Source: a virus | DNA: 23,188 bases | Virus record (IMG/VR): IMGVR_UViG_3300030104_004466 | Span: 1-23,188 of that record | Reading direction: 5' to 3' (one strand) | Shown here: in pieces, positions 16,597-23,016 of the stretch | Layout of the letters: each line of letters starts with the position of its first letter | How positions within the stretch are numbered: position 1 is the first letter of the stretch | The notes under the pieces: model-generated | The model's input: only the letters and a program-made list of their open reading frames with translations | Database searches by the model: none | Told to the model about the DNA's origin: nothing | Position numbers and translations under genes: made by a program

Positions 16597-17673
16597 ATGA
16601 GAAATCATTATGTAAGAGCAGCAGCAGGTGGCGAGGGGAACAATGTAGAAGATTTTTTTGGAGCTGTTACATACACTGGTGATGATGGAACTGATAGAGC
16701 TATTACAGTAGGTTCAGGGATTAATTTTGCAACTCACGGTGGAATGGTATGGATAAAAAACCGTGATGTAAGTGCGGGTCATGTACTTCAAGACACTGTA
16801 AGAGGAGATGGCCCCCTTAAAAGGCTTGATTTAAGTACTGCTAATAAACAAGATTTTGCAAGCACAGGGGGTCACATAAATTCTTTTACAAGTTCAGGTT
16901 TTAAAGTAGATGTGGGTACTAGTAGTGATCAACAGACAAATGAAGAGACAAATAAAAATGGTCGTGATTATGTAGCTTATGGTTTTAGGAAGAAGGCAGG
17001 TTTTTTCGACATCCAAACTTGGACTGGAAACAGCACTAGTAATAGACAAATTTCACATGACCTAGATAGCGTTCCAGGTGCTATTTTTGTGAAAAATATC
17101 ACTTCTAATTCAAATAATTGGTGGGGGTATCACAGGAAAATAAATGCTAATGGTGGCAACCCCGCAGAAGACTATTATTTAACTCTGAATGCGATGAATA
17201 GCAAAACAAACACTGTAAACGCATGGATTGACACTGCTCCAACTTCAACTCATTTTACTATTGGAGCGCAATCTGAGAACAACCTAAATGGTCAAACATA
17301 TATTGCTTATATCTTTGCCCATGATGATGCTCGCTTTGGTACGTCGCAAGATAAAGAAATAATCAAATGCGATTTTTATTGGGGAGCCACTGCTGGACAA
17401 ACTGTCAATCTTGGATGGAAACCACAGTTTTTATGGATCACAAGACCAGATGGCACTCGAAACCGCTGTGTTTTTGACTTAGCAAGAGGTATTCCAGCAG
17501 GTACCTATAACACCCCACGTATTCAAGCAAATAGAGCTAATGCTGAAGATACTGATAATTATCTAAATGTGACATCTACAGGGTTTACATTACCTCCTTA
17601 CTCAACAAACACACAAGATGTAAATCAAAATAACGGAGTCTTTATTTATATAGCTATTAGGGAGACGACATAA
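16597..17673 (+). CDS. Receptor-binding type fibre protein (DUF7483-like repeats)
   Basis: This 358-residue protein begins two bases after the preceding stop with MRNHYVRAAAGG, the same first ten residues as the adhesin at 18149. The body contains a repeat seen in many marine phage fibres: a 'GGMVWIKNRDVSAGHVLQD' unit, then GRDYVAYGFRKKAGFFDIQT with ISHDLDSVPGAIFVKN, then GQTYIAYIFAHDDARFG with GWKPQFLWITRPDG and FDLARGIP. Each unit runs as Y-[VI]-A-Y, a strand with a W or F pair, a G/H-x-L..P strand, then a K/R strand. I connect this with DUF7483-type domains, from memory. It is probably a host-surface ligand carried on the tail. The gene that follows encodes a chaperone-like protein, which may help fold this one. 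Confidence 0.75.
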   Translation: MRNHYVRAAAGGEGNNVEDFFGAVTYTGDDGTDRAITVGSGINFATHGGMVWIKNRDVSAGHVLQDTVRGDGPLKRLDLSTANKQDFASTGGHINSFTSSGFKVDVGTSSDQQTNEETNKNGRDYVAYGFRKKAGFFDIQTWTGNSTSNRQISHDLDSVPGAIFVKNITSNSNNWWGYHRKINANGGNPAEDYYLTLNAMNSKTNTVNAWIDTAPTSTHFTIGAQSENNLNGQTYIAYIFAHDDARFGTSQDKEIIKCDFYWGATAGQTVNLGWKPQFLWITRPDGTRNRCVFDLARGIPAGTYNTPRIQANRANAEDTDNYLNVTSTGFTLPPYSTNTQDVNQNNGVFIYIAIRETT

Positions 17674-17708
17674 TTGTTGTCTATACTAAAACCAGTATTT
17701 AATTAATC

Positions 17709-18152
17709 ATGGCTGAATATAGAAGACGCTCTGATGGATTACTTGTAGATAGTGTTCATGCGTTAAAGACCGCTAGTCCTAATGTAAGTTTTCCTGATGA
17801 TCTAAAAGAAGCCACCTTGAATGGTGTGGGGTGGGACGTTGTGCAAGAGGAATCAAAACCAACAACAACTGTTTACCAACAAGCAGTGAGAAATGGTGCA
17901 GTACAAGATGACATTGGTAGATGGAAACAATCATATGAACTAAAAACACTTGATAAAACAACTGTTGATAATGAAAAAGCTGTAGAGATTAGAAATGAAA
18001 GAGATCTATTACTAAAAGAAACTGACTGGACTCAAAGTAGAGATGTCACCTTATCTAATGACGCTGACTATAAAACCTATAGAGAAAACTTAAGGAATTT
18101 ACCGACTCAAAGTGGCTTCCCTCATAACGTTGTATGGCCCACTAAACCATGA
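17709..18152 (+). CDS. Tail fibre assembly chaperone-like protein (Phage_tail_APC type), copy 1
   Basis: This 147-residue protein ends in the pattern of the phage tail assembly chaperone family (Pfam Phage_tail_APC): RNERDLLLKETDWTQSRDV, then YKTYRENLRNLPTQSGFP and VVWPTKP at the very end. The N-terminal part (YRRRSDGLLVDSVHALKT, then NVSFP) is the variable portion. Such proteins are usually encoded right after the fibre or adhesin they assist. Here the gene lies 35 bases after one adhesin gene and overlaps the next as ATGA. A second family member is at 19031-19552. Whether it is a chaperone or a minor virion part has not been settled for many members, so the role is inference from family and position. 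Confidence 0.8.
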   Translation: MAEYRRRSDGLLVDSVHALKTASPNVSFPDDLKEATLNGVGWDVVQEESKPTTTVYQQAVRNGAVQDDIGRWKQSYELKTLDKTTVDNEKAVEIRNERDLLLKETDWTQSRDVTLSNDADYKTYRENLRNLPTQSGFPHNVVWPTKP

Positions 18153-19009
18153 GGAACCATTACGTTAGAGCAGCAGCAGCAGCATCGGCAGGAGGTAACT
18201 ATGTAACTGATAATTTAGTCTTTCATCTAGACGCTGCAAACACTAGTTGCTATTCAGGTAGTGGAACAACGGTTAATAGTTTAGTTAATAACCATACGAA
18301 TGATCACTTTGGAGATATGCAATGGGACAGTGATAGTGGTGGAAATACAGGCGGCTATTTCTATACAGATGGTACGCAAACTTCAACCTTGCAATTTCCA
18401 TATTCAACAGATTTTGAGATGATGCAATATTCTTCAGGAGGGTCAACCGCTGAAGTTACAGATTATTCGTGGGAGTGGTGGTGGTATGGAGACAGCAGCC
18501 CAGGTAGTGCTGGTAATGTTTGCCCACATTTTGCTTTGAATTGGAGGGATGGTAATTCTGTCGAGGGGGTTTTAGATACAGGGGGGCAGAACACTCAATA
18601 TAAAGGTTGTTATATGTTATATAGAAATCAGGATAAGGATAGGTCACATTTTAGGGACGGGAGTAATGCCACTGGTGGAAATGCTCTAGGTAATAGCTAT
18701 GCTGCTTTACTAGAGGAACACACATGGACTGGCTCAAAATGGCAGCACTATGTTTTAACAAAGACAGCCAATACTGGCTCTGCTAATAATTGGAGTTGGT
18801 ATAGAGACAATAGAACCGCTATTAATTATAATCAAACATTTTCTACTCTTTATCACAATACTTCCAAAAAATTATTAATCTTTTCTGAGTGGGGAAGTGG
18901 TAACCGTTTTGATGGAAGACTAGGTGTTATGCGTTTTTATCAAGGTAAAGCTTTAACAGCAGCAGAAGTTGAACAAAACTATGATGCAGAGAAGTCAAGA
19001 TATACTTAG
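18149..19009 (+). CDS. LamG/concanavalin A-like adhesin
   Basis: This 286-residue protein opens with MRNHYVRAAAAASAGG, repeating the tag of the adhesin at 16597 although the DNA differs at most synonymous sites. The body fits a LamG-type jelly-roll: NLVFHLDAANTSCYSGSGTT at about 22-41, SWEWWWYGD at about 104-112, WTGSKWQHYVLTKTANTG at about 193-210, and the C-terminal signature FDGRLGVMRFYQGKALTAAE with VEQNYDAEK. This fold binds sugars and glycans, so a role in binding host surface polysaccharide is likely; no hydrolase residues are evident. The start overlaps the preceding stop (ATGA). Codon choice in the first nine codons differs from the 16597 copy, so the shared tag is old or kept by selection. 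Confidence 0.8.
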   Translation: MRNHYVRAAAAASAGGNYVTDNLVFHLDAANTSCYSGSGTTVNSLVNNHTNDHFGDMQWDSDSGGNTGGYFYTDGTQTSTLQFPYSTDFEMMQYSSGGSTAEVTDYSWEWWWYGDSSPGSAGNVCPHFALNWRDGNSVEGVLDTGGQNTQYKGCYMLYRNQDKDRSHFRDGSNATGGNALGNSYAALLEEHTWTGSKWQHYVLTKTANTGSANNWSWYRDNRTAINYNQTFSTLYHNTSKKLLIFSEWGSGNRFDGRLGVMRFYQGKALTAAEVEQNYDAEKSRYT

Positions 19010-19030
19010 CATAAGAACAAAGTCTTTATC

Positions 19031-19552
19031 ATGTACGTCAAATTAAAAGACAACGCTGTTGAAAAATTTCCTTATTCAATAGGCGATTTAAAGAAAGACA
19101 ATCCAAACGTCTCGTTTCCTAAAGTATTTTCATCTGAAATAATGGCAACCTTTGGGATTGCTGCTGTCACAGTTGAAGAGAAGCCTTCTTTTAATTCAGT
19201 AACACAAAAAGTTTCACAAAAAACAACACCTGAATTAAGTGATGGCAAGTGGGTATTGAAATGGGATACAAATAGCAAAGCTCAGTCTGTTATTGATACA
19301 GAAAAAAGTGATCAACAAAATAGTATTAGAAGAGAAAGAAACACTTTATTATCTCAATCTGACTGGAGTATTAACAGTGATAGCCAGTTAACTGAGGATG
19401 AAGTAACGAAATGGAAGACATATAGACAAGCGTTGAGAGACTCAACATTGCAGACTAGTTTTGCAGGTTCTTCTACTGCCTTACCTTTTGTTAGCTGGCC
19501 TACAAAACCAGCAACTACAACCCCACAACCTGATCCAGAAGACGTAATATAA
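19031..19552 (+). CDS. Tail fibre assembly chaperone-like protein (Phage_tail_APC type), copy 2
   Basis: This 173-residue protein is the second member of the family at 17709-18152. It shares NPNVSFP near residue 30 with ASPNVSFP of copy 1, and the C-terminal signature RRERNTLLSQSDWSINSDS, WKTYRQALRDSTLQ and VSWPTKP. It then extends past the family's usual end with a Pro/Thr-rich tail (ATTTPQPDPEDVI). N-terminally MYVKLKDNAVEKFPYSIGDL is of a type common in cyanophage fibre-assembly proteins. It follows the LamG adhesin at 21 bases, repeating the adhesin-then-chaperone order. No Shine-Dalgarno is visible before its ATG. Confidence 0.8.
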   Translation: MYVKLKDNAVEKFPYSIGDLKKDNPNVSFPKVFSSEIMATFGIAAVTVEEKPSFNSVTQKVSQKTTPELSDGKWVLKWDTNSKAQSVIDTEKSDQQNSIRRERNTLLSQSDWSINSDSQLTEDEVTKWKTYRQALRDSTLQTSFAGSSTALPFVSWPTKPATTTPQPDPEDVI

Positions 19553-19599
19553 TTAACTTGGTTGGGTTGTATTTACTCAATTACGTATATAATTAACTT
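19542..19599 (+). promoter_or_regulatory. Two direct repeats built on TATAAT before the membrane-protein cassette
   Basis: ACGTAATATAATTAACTT (19542-19559) and ACGTATATAATTAACTT (19583-19599) are near copies about 40 bases apart. Each contains a perfect TATAAT at 19548-19553 and 19588-19593, which also resembles T4-type late promoter sequence (TATAAATA) in its AT run. The first copy spans the stop codon of the preceding gene. No clear -35 box is seen, so a phage-specific factor or a repressor/activator site is as plausible as a host promoter. It lies at the change from fibre genes to the small membrane-protein genes. Confidence 0.5.
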
Positions 19600-19614
19600 A
19601 CCTATATACTTCCA

Positions 19615-19797
19615 ATGGCAGATTTAAACCAGCTTGTTCAACAAAGAGCAAATTTAGCAAAGCAATACAACGAAGCTCTTGAGAGATACCAGAAAGCAGC
19701 CGACGTAGAATTGCAGGCCATTCAAAAGGACAGAGTGGATAACCAAAAGCAAATTGACGAGATTTTAAATAACAACGCTGGTCTTCCAGATGCTTAA
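19615..19797 (+). CDS. Small coiled-coil protein, function unknown
   Basis: This 60-residue protein (MADLNQLVQQRANLAKQYNE...) is almost wholly helical and charged, with heptad-like spacing of Leu, Ala and Ile from residue 4 to 50 and no membrane segment. I do not recognise a family. It begins the four-gene cassette: its last 8 bases overlap the next gene, and the ATG has no Shine-Dalgarno but lies 16 bases after the second TATAAT repeat. Its neighbours are membrane proteins, so it might be a soluble partner or regulator of them. That it is real is supported by the coupling to the next gene. Confidence 0.7.
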   Translation: MADLNQLVQQRANLAKQYNEALERYQKAADVELQAIQKDRVDNQKQIDEILNNNAGLPDA

Positions 19798-19987
19798 GAT
19801 CCTTACCTTCATCAACACTGCCGCGCTTGTCGCGGCTGTTGGTGGTGGGGCTTTTGTTTACATGAAGAGAGCCGACTATGTAAACGACATGATTCTTACT
19901 GTCCAAGATCAGGTCATTAGGAACATGCAAAGCACAATTAAAACACCCAAGCTTCCTAGTAATACCGGTTCTGTTTTACCTTTCTAA
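19790..19987 (+). CDS. Small single-span membrane protein
   Basis: This 65-residue protein has one hydrophobic segment at about residues 6-25 (TFINTAALVAAVGGGAFVYM) followed by a basic turn (KR) and an amphipathic tail with IRNMQSTIKTPKLP. A one-span protein of this size beside tail genes could be a holin-like or accessory lysis protein, but there is no lysozyme or peptidase gene nearby to support that and the positive charge after the span suggests the tail is cytoplasmic. Comparable short 'ALIGGG' membrane proteins occur in cyanophage genomes as far as I recall, without known function. Both junctions are overlapping (8 bases before, TAATG after). Confidence 0.75.
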   Translation: MLKILTFINTAALVAAVGGGAFVYMKRADYVNDMILTVQDQVIRNMQSTIKTPKLPSNTGSVLPF

Positions 19988-20547
19988 TGATCCAGTTTAA
20001 GTCATTTAATGGTCTTACTTCTTTAGTGCTAGGCGGTGGTTTGATAGCGACTAACTTTATGAGCTTAAATATGCTTGCTCGTAAAGACTCCGGCATCCCT
20101 GATATAGCAAAGCTTTCTAGTACTCCTTACAGCAGTCTTCAAATTAGGAGCGAAAAGGGTGCTGATGGTGCAGAGGAGTGGACTTTAAATTCTCGTCAAC
20201 ATGACCCTAAAACTATGTTGAGCTATACCGATGAGACTTCGCCAACTTTCTCAGGAAAAACCAAAACAAAATATACACATAAAGAGTCAGTTGCCCAATT
20301 TGCGATTTTTCCGCGTGGAGAGAACGGAAAACTGACCCAAAAACAGATTGAATGTATTGAGAAATCTTCGATGGCGAAGGGTAATGCTCAGATGATTTCA
20401 GATACCGGTAATACAATGTATGTCACTCCGGCTCTTGCCAGTTTGCCTGTGGTCGGTCCCGTTATTTCTGCGCTATGGTTCGGCCAAAGTCGTAAGGTTG
20501 CGGCTGACTTAGGTAAAGATATAGCTGACCGATGGAATGATTGCTAG
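19987..20547 (+). CDS. Protein with two hydrophobic segments, function unknown
   Basis: This 186-residue protein has an N-terminal hydrophobic stretch (about 9-30, GLTSLVLGGGLIATNFMSL) followed by a basic turn, a polar middle of about 110 residues with no motif I know, and a second hydrophobic stretch at about 145-166 (YVTPALASLPVVGPVISALW). The ending is polar and closes with Cys. The N-terminal segment could be a signal anchor. It has two cysteines (ECIEK and the final residue). It overlaps the upstream gene by one base and abuts the next gene, so its dose should track theirs. I do not recognise a family and infer a membrane role only. Confidence 0.65.
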   Translation: MIQFKSFNGLTSLVLGGGLIATNFMSLNMLARKDSGIPDIAKLSSTPYSSLQIRSEKGADGAEEWTLNSRQHDPKTMLSYTDETSPTFSGKTKTKYTHKESVAQFAIFPRGENGKLTQKQIECIEKSSMAKGNAQMISDTGNTMYVTPALASLPVVGPVISALWFGQSRKVAADLGKDIADRWNDC

Positions 20548-21423
20548 GTGGAAATAAAAGCCCCTTACATACCAGAACCAAGAGTTAAGAATTTATCTGA
20601 AATAGTACTAATACCACCGGCTGAAATAATTCCTCCCACTACTTTAGGTGAACTGCCTTTTGGCTTCGTTCCCATTATTGATTTGCCTTGTGTTGTAGCG
20701 AGGGATAAGAAGACTGGAATAGGTGATGAGATGTTTAATGTTGACCCTAGAAATAACTTAACTCTGTGTGATCATGCTCCGGTAGTTGTTGTCGCAGCTA
20801 GTAGCGGCTCAATTGTTGAAGATATATCAGAAACAACTCCCAAACCAGAACCCCCAGTCGAATTACTAAATCAACTACAAGAGACACTAAATAAGGAAGA
20901 GTTAAACAATGAAAGAGAGGTAGTGAAAAAGAAGGATGGAAAGAAAGACAACAAAAAAGATACCAATGTAAGTCAAAATCTTGACCTCAACTCAGTTAAT
21001 GAATCCAATAATACCGGTTTTATTACAGAAGTCTTGCCTTGTCCACCCTTAGATACACTTGCTAAAACTCCTATTGGGTCTTTAGGCAAAGGAGGTTTGG
21101 CAAGAATAAAAGGGTGGCAGCGAAGCGAGGTTACAGGTAAATGTGAAACAGTTTGGGAAGGACTAAACCCGTTAGAAATTGCAGGTAATTACGCGCCACA
21201 GCCAACGGTTCTTGTTAATACCAGTGCTATAGCTGTCGGATCAGTTGTTGCTGTTACTGCAATCGGTCAACCCATAGCAAAGTTCGTTCAGAAACAATTA
21301 AAAGGTCAAATAAAATCGTTTTCTAAAAAGATAACCAAGAAGTTATTAGCTATTCGGGGGAAGAAGGAGAAGATATTGTCCCTTTCTGAAAGGAGAAAGG
21401 CGCAGAAGGATCTACGAAAATAG
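20548..21423 (+). CDS. Pro-rich protein with a C-terminal membrane anchor and basic tail
   Basis: This 291-residue protein starts with GTG directly after the preceding TAG. Its N-terminus is Pro-rich (APYIPEPRVKNLSEIVLIPP, then ELPFGFVPIIDLPC), followed by an acidic then a very basic low-complexity linker at about 98-140. Next comes VLPCPPLDTLAKTPIGSLGK, then a GY/W-x-x..GKCETVWEGL segment, then one hydrophobic span (about 225-243) and a Lys-rich tail (FVQKQLKGQIKSFSKKITKK). This layout agrees with a family of cyanophage membrane proteins I remember without a known role. The Lys-rich tail after the span suggests a cytoplasmic C-terminus, with about 220 residues on the outer side. Cysteines are at 48, 74, 165 and 199. 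The last 74 bases overlap the opposite-strand gene. Confidence 0.7.
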   Translation: MEIKAPYIPEPRVKNLSEIVLIPPAEIIPPTTLGELPFGFVPIIDLPCVVARDKKTGIGDEMFNVDPRNNLTLCDHAPVVVVAASSGSIVEDISETTPKPEPPVELLNQLQETLNKEELNNEREVVKKKDGKKDNKKDTNVSQNLDLNSVNESNNTGFITEVLPCPPLDTLAKTPIGSLGKGGLARIKGWQRSEVTGKCETVWEGLNPLEIAGNYAPQPTVLVNTSAIAVGSVVAVTAIGQPIAKFVQKQLKGQIKSFSKKITKKLLAIRGKKEKILSLSERRKAQKDLRK

Positions 21424-22078
21424 AGTGCTTGTGATCTATGAGGGTTCCGGGCTTAGAAACTAATTCGATGTCGTGGCATAAAATTTCGTACTTAGTCCCT
21501 TTTTTAAATCTAACTCCACTCTTAAATAATTCGGAGCAGTGCTTTGCTCGTCCAAGCTCAAACGACATTCTGGCGTCTGCGTGTTTAGCGGAGAGCAAGT
21601 TAACGATATGCTTTTGACCCTCTCTGCACTTTCTTACGCTCTTCCGATCTAAATTCACATTCCAACTCAGGCTAACTCCGGGGCTAATTGCATAGTTCTT
21701 TTTCTCAAAACGTCTTGCAGTTCTGTAGCCACGAATCAAAGTTGGATCATCTACTTCACCATCACCTATCTCATTACCATTATCGTCAAAAGCTCCCTTT
21801 ACATCTTTAGTTGAATATACCGGTTCGGGGTAGCTGTCGATCATAGGATTTGCCCCAGAAAAGCTGCTAGTTAAAAATGGCTGTATTACTAGCGTGTCTC
21901 CCTGACATTGGATTTGGTTTAAGGACAACGTATTTGTAAATTGTTTACTTGGCATATTCATTACACCTAGATTTGTGACAGATCCGGACGAGTTGCTAAC
22001 GGGATTGTTAGTCATTGTGGTATCTGCAATTACAGGGCTATTTATTAACAACAGGCTTAATATTAGACCGCGTTTCAT
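21350..22078 (-). CDS. Exported protein, four cysteines, function unknown
   Basis: This 242-residue protein has a Sec-type signal peptide (MKRGLILSLLLINSPVIA, cleavage after Ala18). The mature part starts Ser/Asn/Thr-rich (TNNPVSNSSGSVTNLGVMNM), then carries QIQCQGDTLVIQPF and a Ca-loop-like acidic stretch (DDNGNEIGDGEVDD). Its C-terminal half contains SWNVNLDRKSVRKC, SFELGRAKHCSEL and GTKYEILCHDI, then LIDHKHSIFVDP. The pattern LDRK..C, the [RS]-[FL]-x-x-x-R-x-K-x-C-x-E-L helix and a final H-x-H-S-I agree with a family of secreted proteins I recall from cyanophages, function unknown. Four cysteines could form two disulfides in the periplasm or outside the cell. It is last in the opposite-strand operon, 9 bases after the previous stop, and its final 74 bases overlap the convergent gene. 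Confidence 0.75.
   Translation of the reverse strand: MKRGLILSLLLINSPVIADTTMTNNPVSNSSGSVTNLGVMNMPSKQFTNTLSLNQIQCQGDTLVIQPFLTSSFSGANPMIDSYPEPVYSTKDVKGAFDDNGNEIGDGEVDDPTLIRGYRTARRFEKKNYAISPGVSLSWNVNLDRKSVRKCREGQKHIVNLLSAKHADARMSFELGRAKHCSELFKSGVRFKKGTKYEILCHDIELVSKPGTLIDHKHSIFVDPSAPFSFQKGTISSPSSPE
21381..21400. other. Inverted repeat in the convergent overlap
   Basis: CCTTTCT (21381-21387) and AGAAAGG (21394-21400) form a 7-base perfect inverted repeat with a 6-base loop, inside the 74-base overlap of the two convergent genes. Its position suggests a shared transcription stop, but neither strand carries a T run after it, so it is not called a terminator. Confidence 0.3.
21636..21650. other. 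15-base match to Illumina adapter sequence
   Basis: ACGCTCTTCCGATCT equals the last 15 bases of the standard Illumina read-1 adapter; the reverse complement begins AGATCGGAAGAGCGT. The reading frame passes through it without break and codes for residues about 143-148 (L-D-R-K-S-V), inside a motif that looks native, so it is probably a coincidence and not an assembly join. Confidence 0.85.
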
Positions 22079-22087
22079 ATTATATAG

Positions 22088-22510
22088 TCAGTTACTAAAT
22101 GTAGACATTGTGTCTGTCACTGACTCCGTTATGATTGATCTATTCACTCTTACAAACGATTTTAGCCCCGGTCCTTGATAGCTTTCCAAAAGTTGAGTCG
22201 CTGCTCCTTGGGTGTGCATATTGACTGTAGGTTTAGTGTTAAGGTCAATCCCATAATGAGTAGTAGTAACTCCATCAACTGTGTGACTCCCTGTTGTAAC
22301 AGTTTCAGGCAACATATCACCTGTTATTGATAAGTTTGTACCGTTAACTGTATATTCATAACCTGTCGAATATGTCCAAGATTCTATTAACTCTGTTGTA
22401 TTTTGTTTGCTCTCAGTTCTTGCTGATGTAGACCCACTGTTAAATGATGGAATAACTGGGACCGCTTGTGCTGGTAGGGATATAAAGGCTATTAATAATA
22501 AATAGCGCAT
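22088..22510 (-). CDS. Exported beta-rich protein, no cysteine
   Basis: This 140-residue protein has a signal peptide (MRYLLLIAFISLPAQA, cleavage after the A-Q-A). The mature protein is Ser/Thr-rich and beta-prone: VIPSFNSGSTSARTESKQNT, then ESWTYSTGYEYTVNGTNLSI, then a second half with TKPTVNMHTQGAATQLLESY and GPGLKSFVRVNRSIITESV. The layout 'NFxSGS..., [ST]-G-x-E-Y-x-V-x-G-x-N-[LI], ...Y-x-G-P-G-L...T-x-x-x-F-[S]' is one I remember from cyanophage and picocyanobacterial proteins of unknown function. Its start and the preceding gene's stop share one base (TAATG on the minus strand), so the two are co-translated. No enzymatic or lipobox motif is visible. Confidence 0.75.
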   Translation of the reverse strand: MRYLLLIAFISLPAQAVPVIPSFNSGSTSARTESKQNTTELIESWTYSTGYEYTVNGTNLSITGDMLPETVTTGSHTVDGVTTTHYGIDLNTKPTVNMHTQGAATQLLESYQGPGLKSFVRVNRSIITESVTDTMSTFSN

Positions 22511-23016
22511 TAATTTCCAATCTCTAAAGAACTAGAAATACTACCGGTTACGCTAGATCCGCTTGCTCCGGGTGCGAGTGTAATTGTGCCTCCTGAGACT
22601 GATGTGATCGCAATTGACATTCCGTTATTTGAACCACCCGCGTATGAAATAACGTCACCACCTGTCGGCAATGTAGTTAAGCCACTATGCGTCAGCGATG
22701 CAGCCGAGGGTGTTGCTGATCCTTGAGAATACGATTCACTAAAACTCGTTGCCGCGCCAGAAAGTGTCTGACTATACGAACCGCTGCCAAGAGTAGCCGC
22801 AACTCCCGTAAGAGTTCCATCTGACGAGGCTGGCACATCCAAGTGCCCAAGGGCTGCGGATGTAATTCCCGTGCTCGACATTGAATAGACTGACGGAGTT
22901 GCCTTTACGTGAGAGTAAGCACCGTCAACAGTTCCTTGTGCGGTAGCTGTAATTTTGTGAACCATACCGGCTTGGGTAGGTACAGCTAGAAAGAAGAGAA
23001 GTAGTAAGCGTTTCAT
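22510..23016 (-). CDS. Exported beta-rich, Ser/Gly/Thr-rich protein
   Basis: This 168-residue protein has a signal peptide (MKRLLLLFFLAVPTQA, cleavage after A-Q-A). The mature part starts GMVHKITATAQGTVDGAYSH and is low in charge and high in Ser, Gly, Thr and Ala, with loosely repeated strands (YSQTLSGAATSFSESYSQGS; GGTITLAPGASGSSVTGSIS). This composition suits an extracellular or periplasmic beta structure, possibly fibrous; an amyloid-like fibre is only a guess from composition. I recall similar proteins (HKI..., then FSFSESYTQG-like strand) in cyanophages, function unknown. Its start overlaps the stop of the upstream gene as ATGA on the minus strand. Confidence 0.75.
   Translation of the reverse strand: MKRLLLLFFLAVPTQAGMVHKITATAQGTVDGAYSHVKATPSVYSMSSTGITSAALGHLDVPASSDGTLTGVAATLGSGSYSQTLSGAATSFSESYSQGSATPSAASLTHSGLTTLPTGGDVISYAGGSNNGMSIAITSVSGGTITLAPGASGSSVTGSISSSLEIGN

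Noticed and set aside
17683-17698. ATACT-AAAACC-AGTAT hairpin followed by an AT-rich run between adhesin and chaperone genes
   Set aside because: The stem is five A/T-rich pairs, too weak for an intrinsic terminator, and the run after it is not a T tract.
19790-19987. Calling the 65-residue membrane protein a holin
   Set aside because: It has one hydrophobic span, which is compatible, but no endolysin or spanin is nearby and no holin family pattern is visible.
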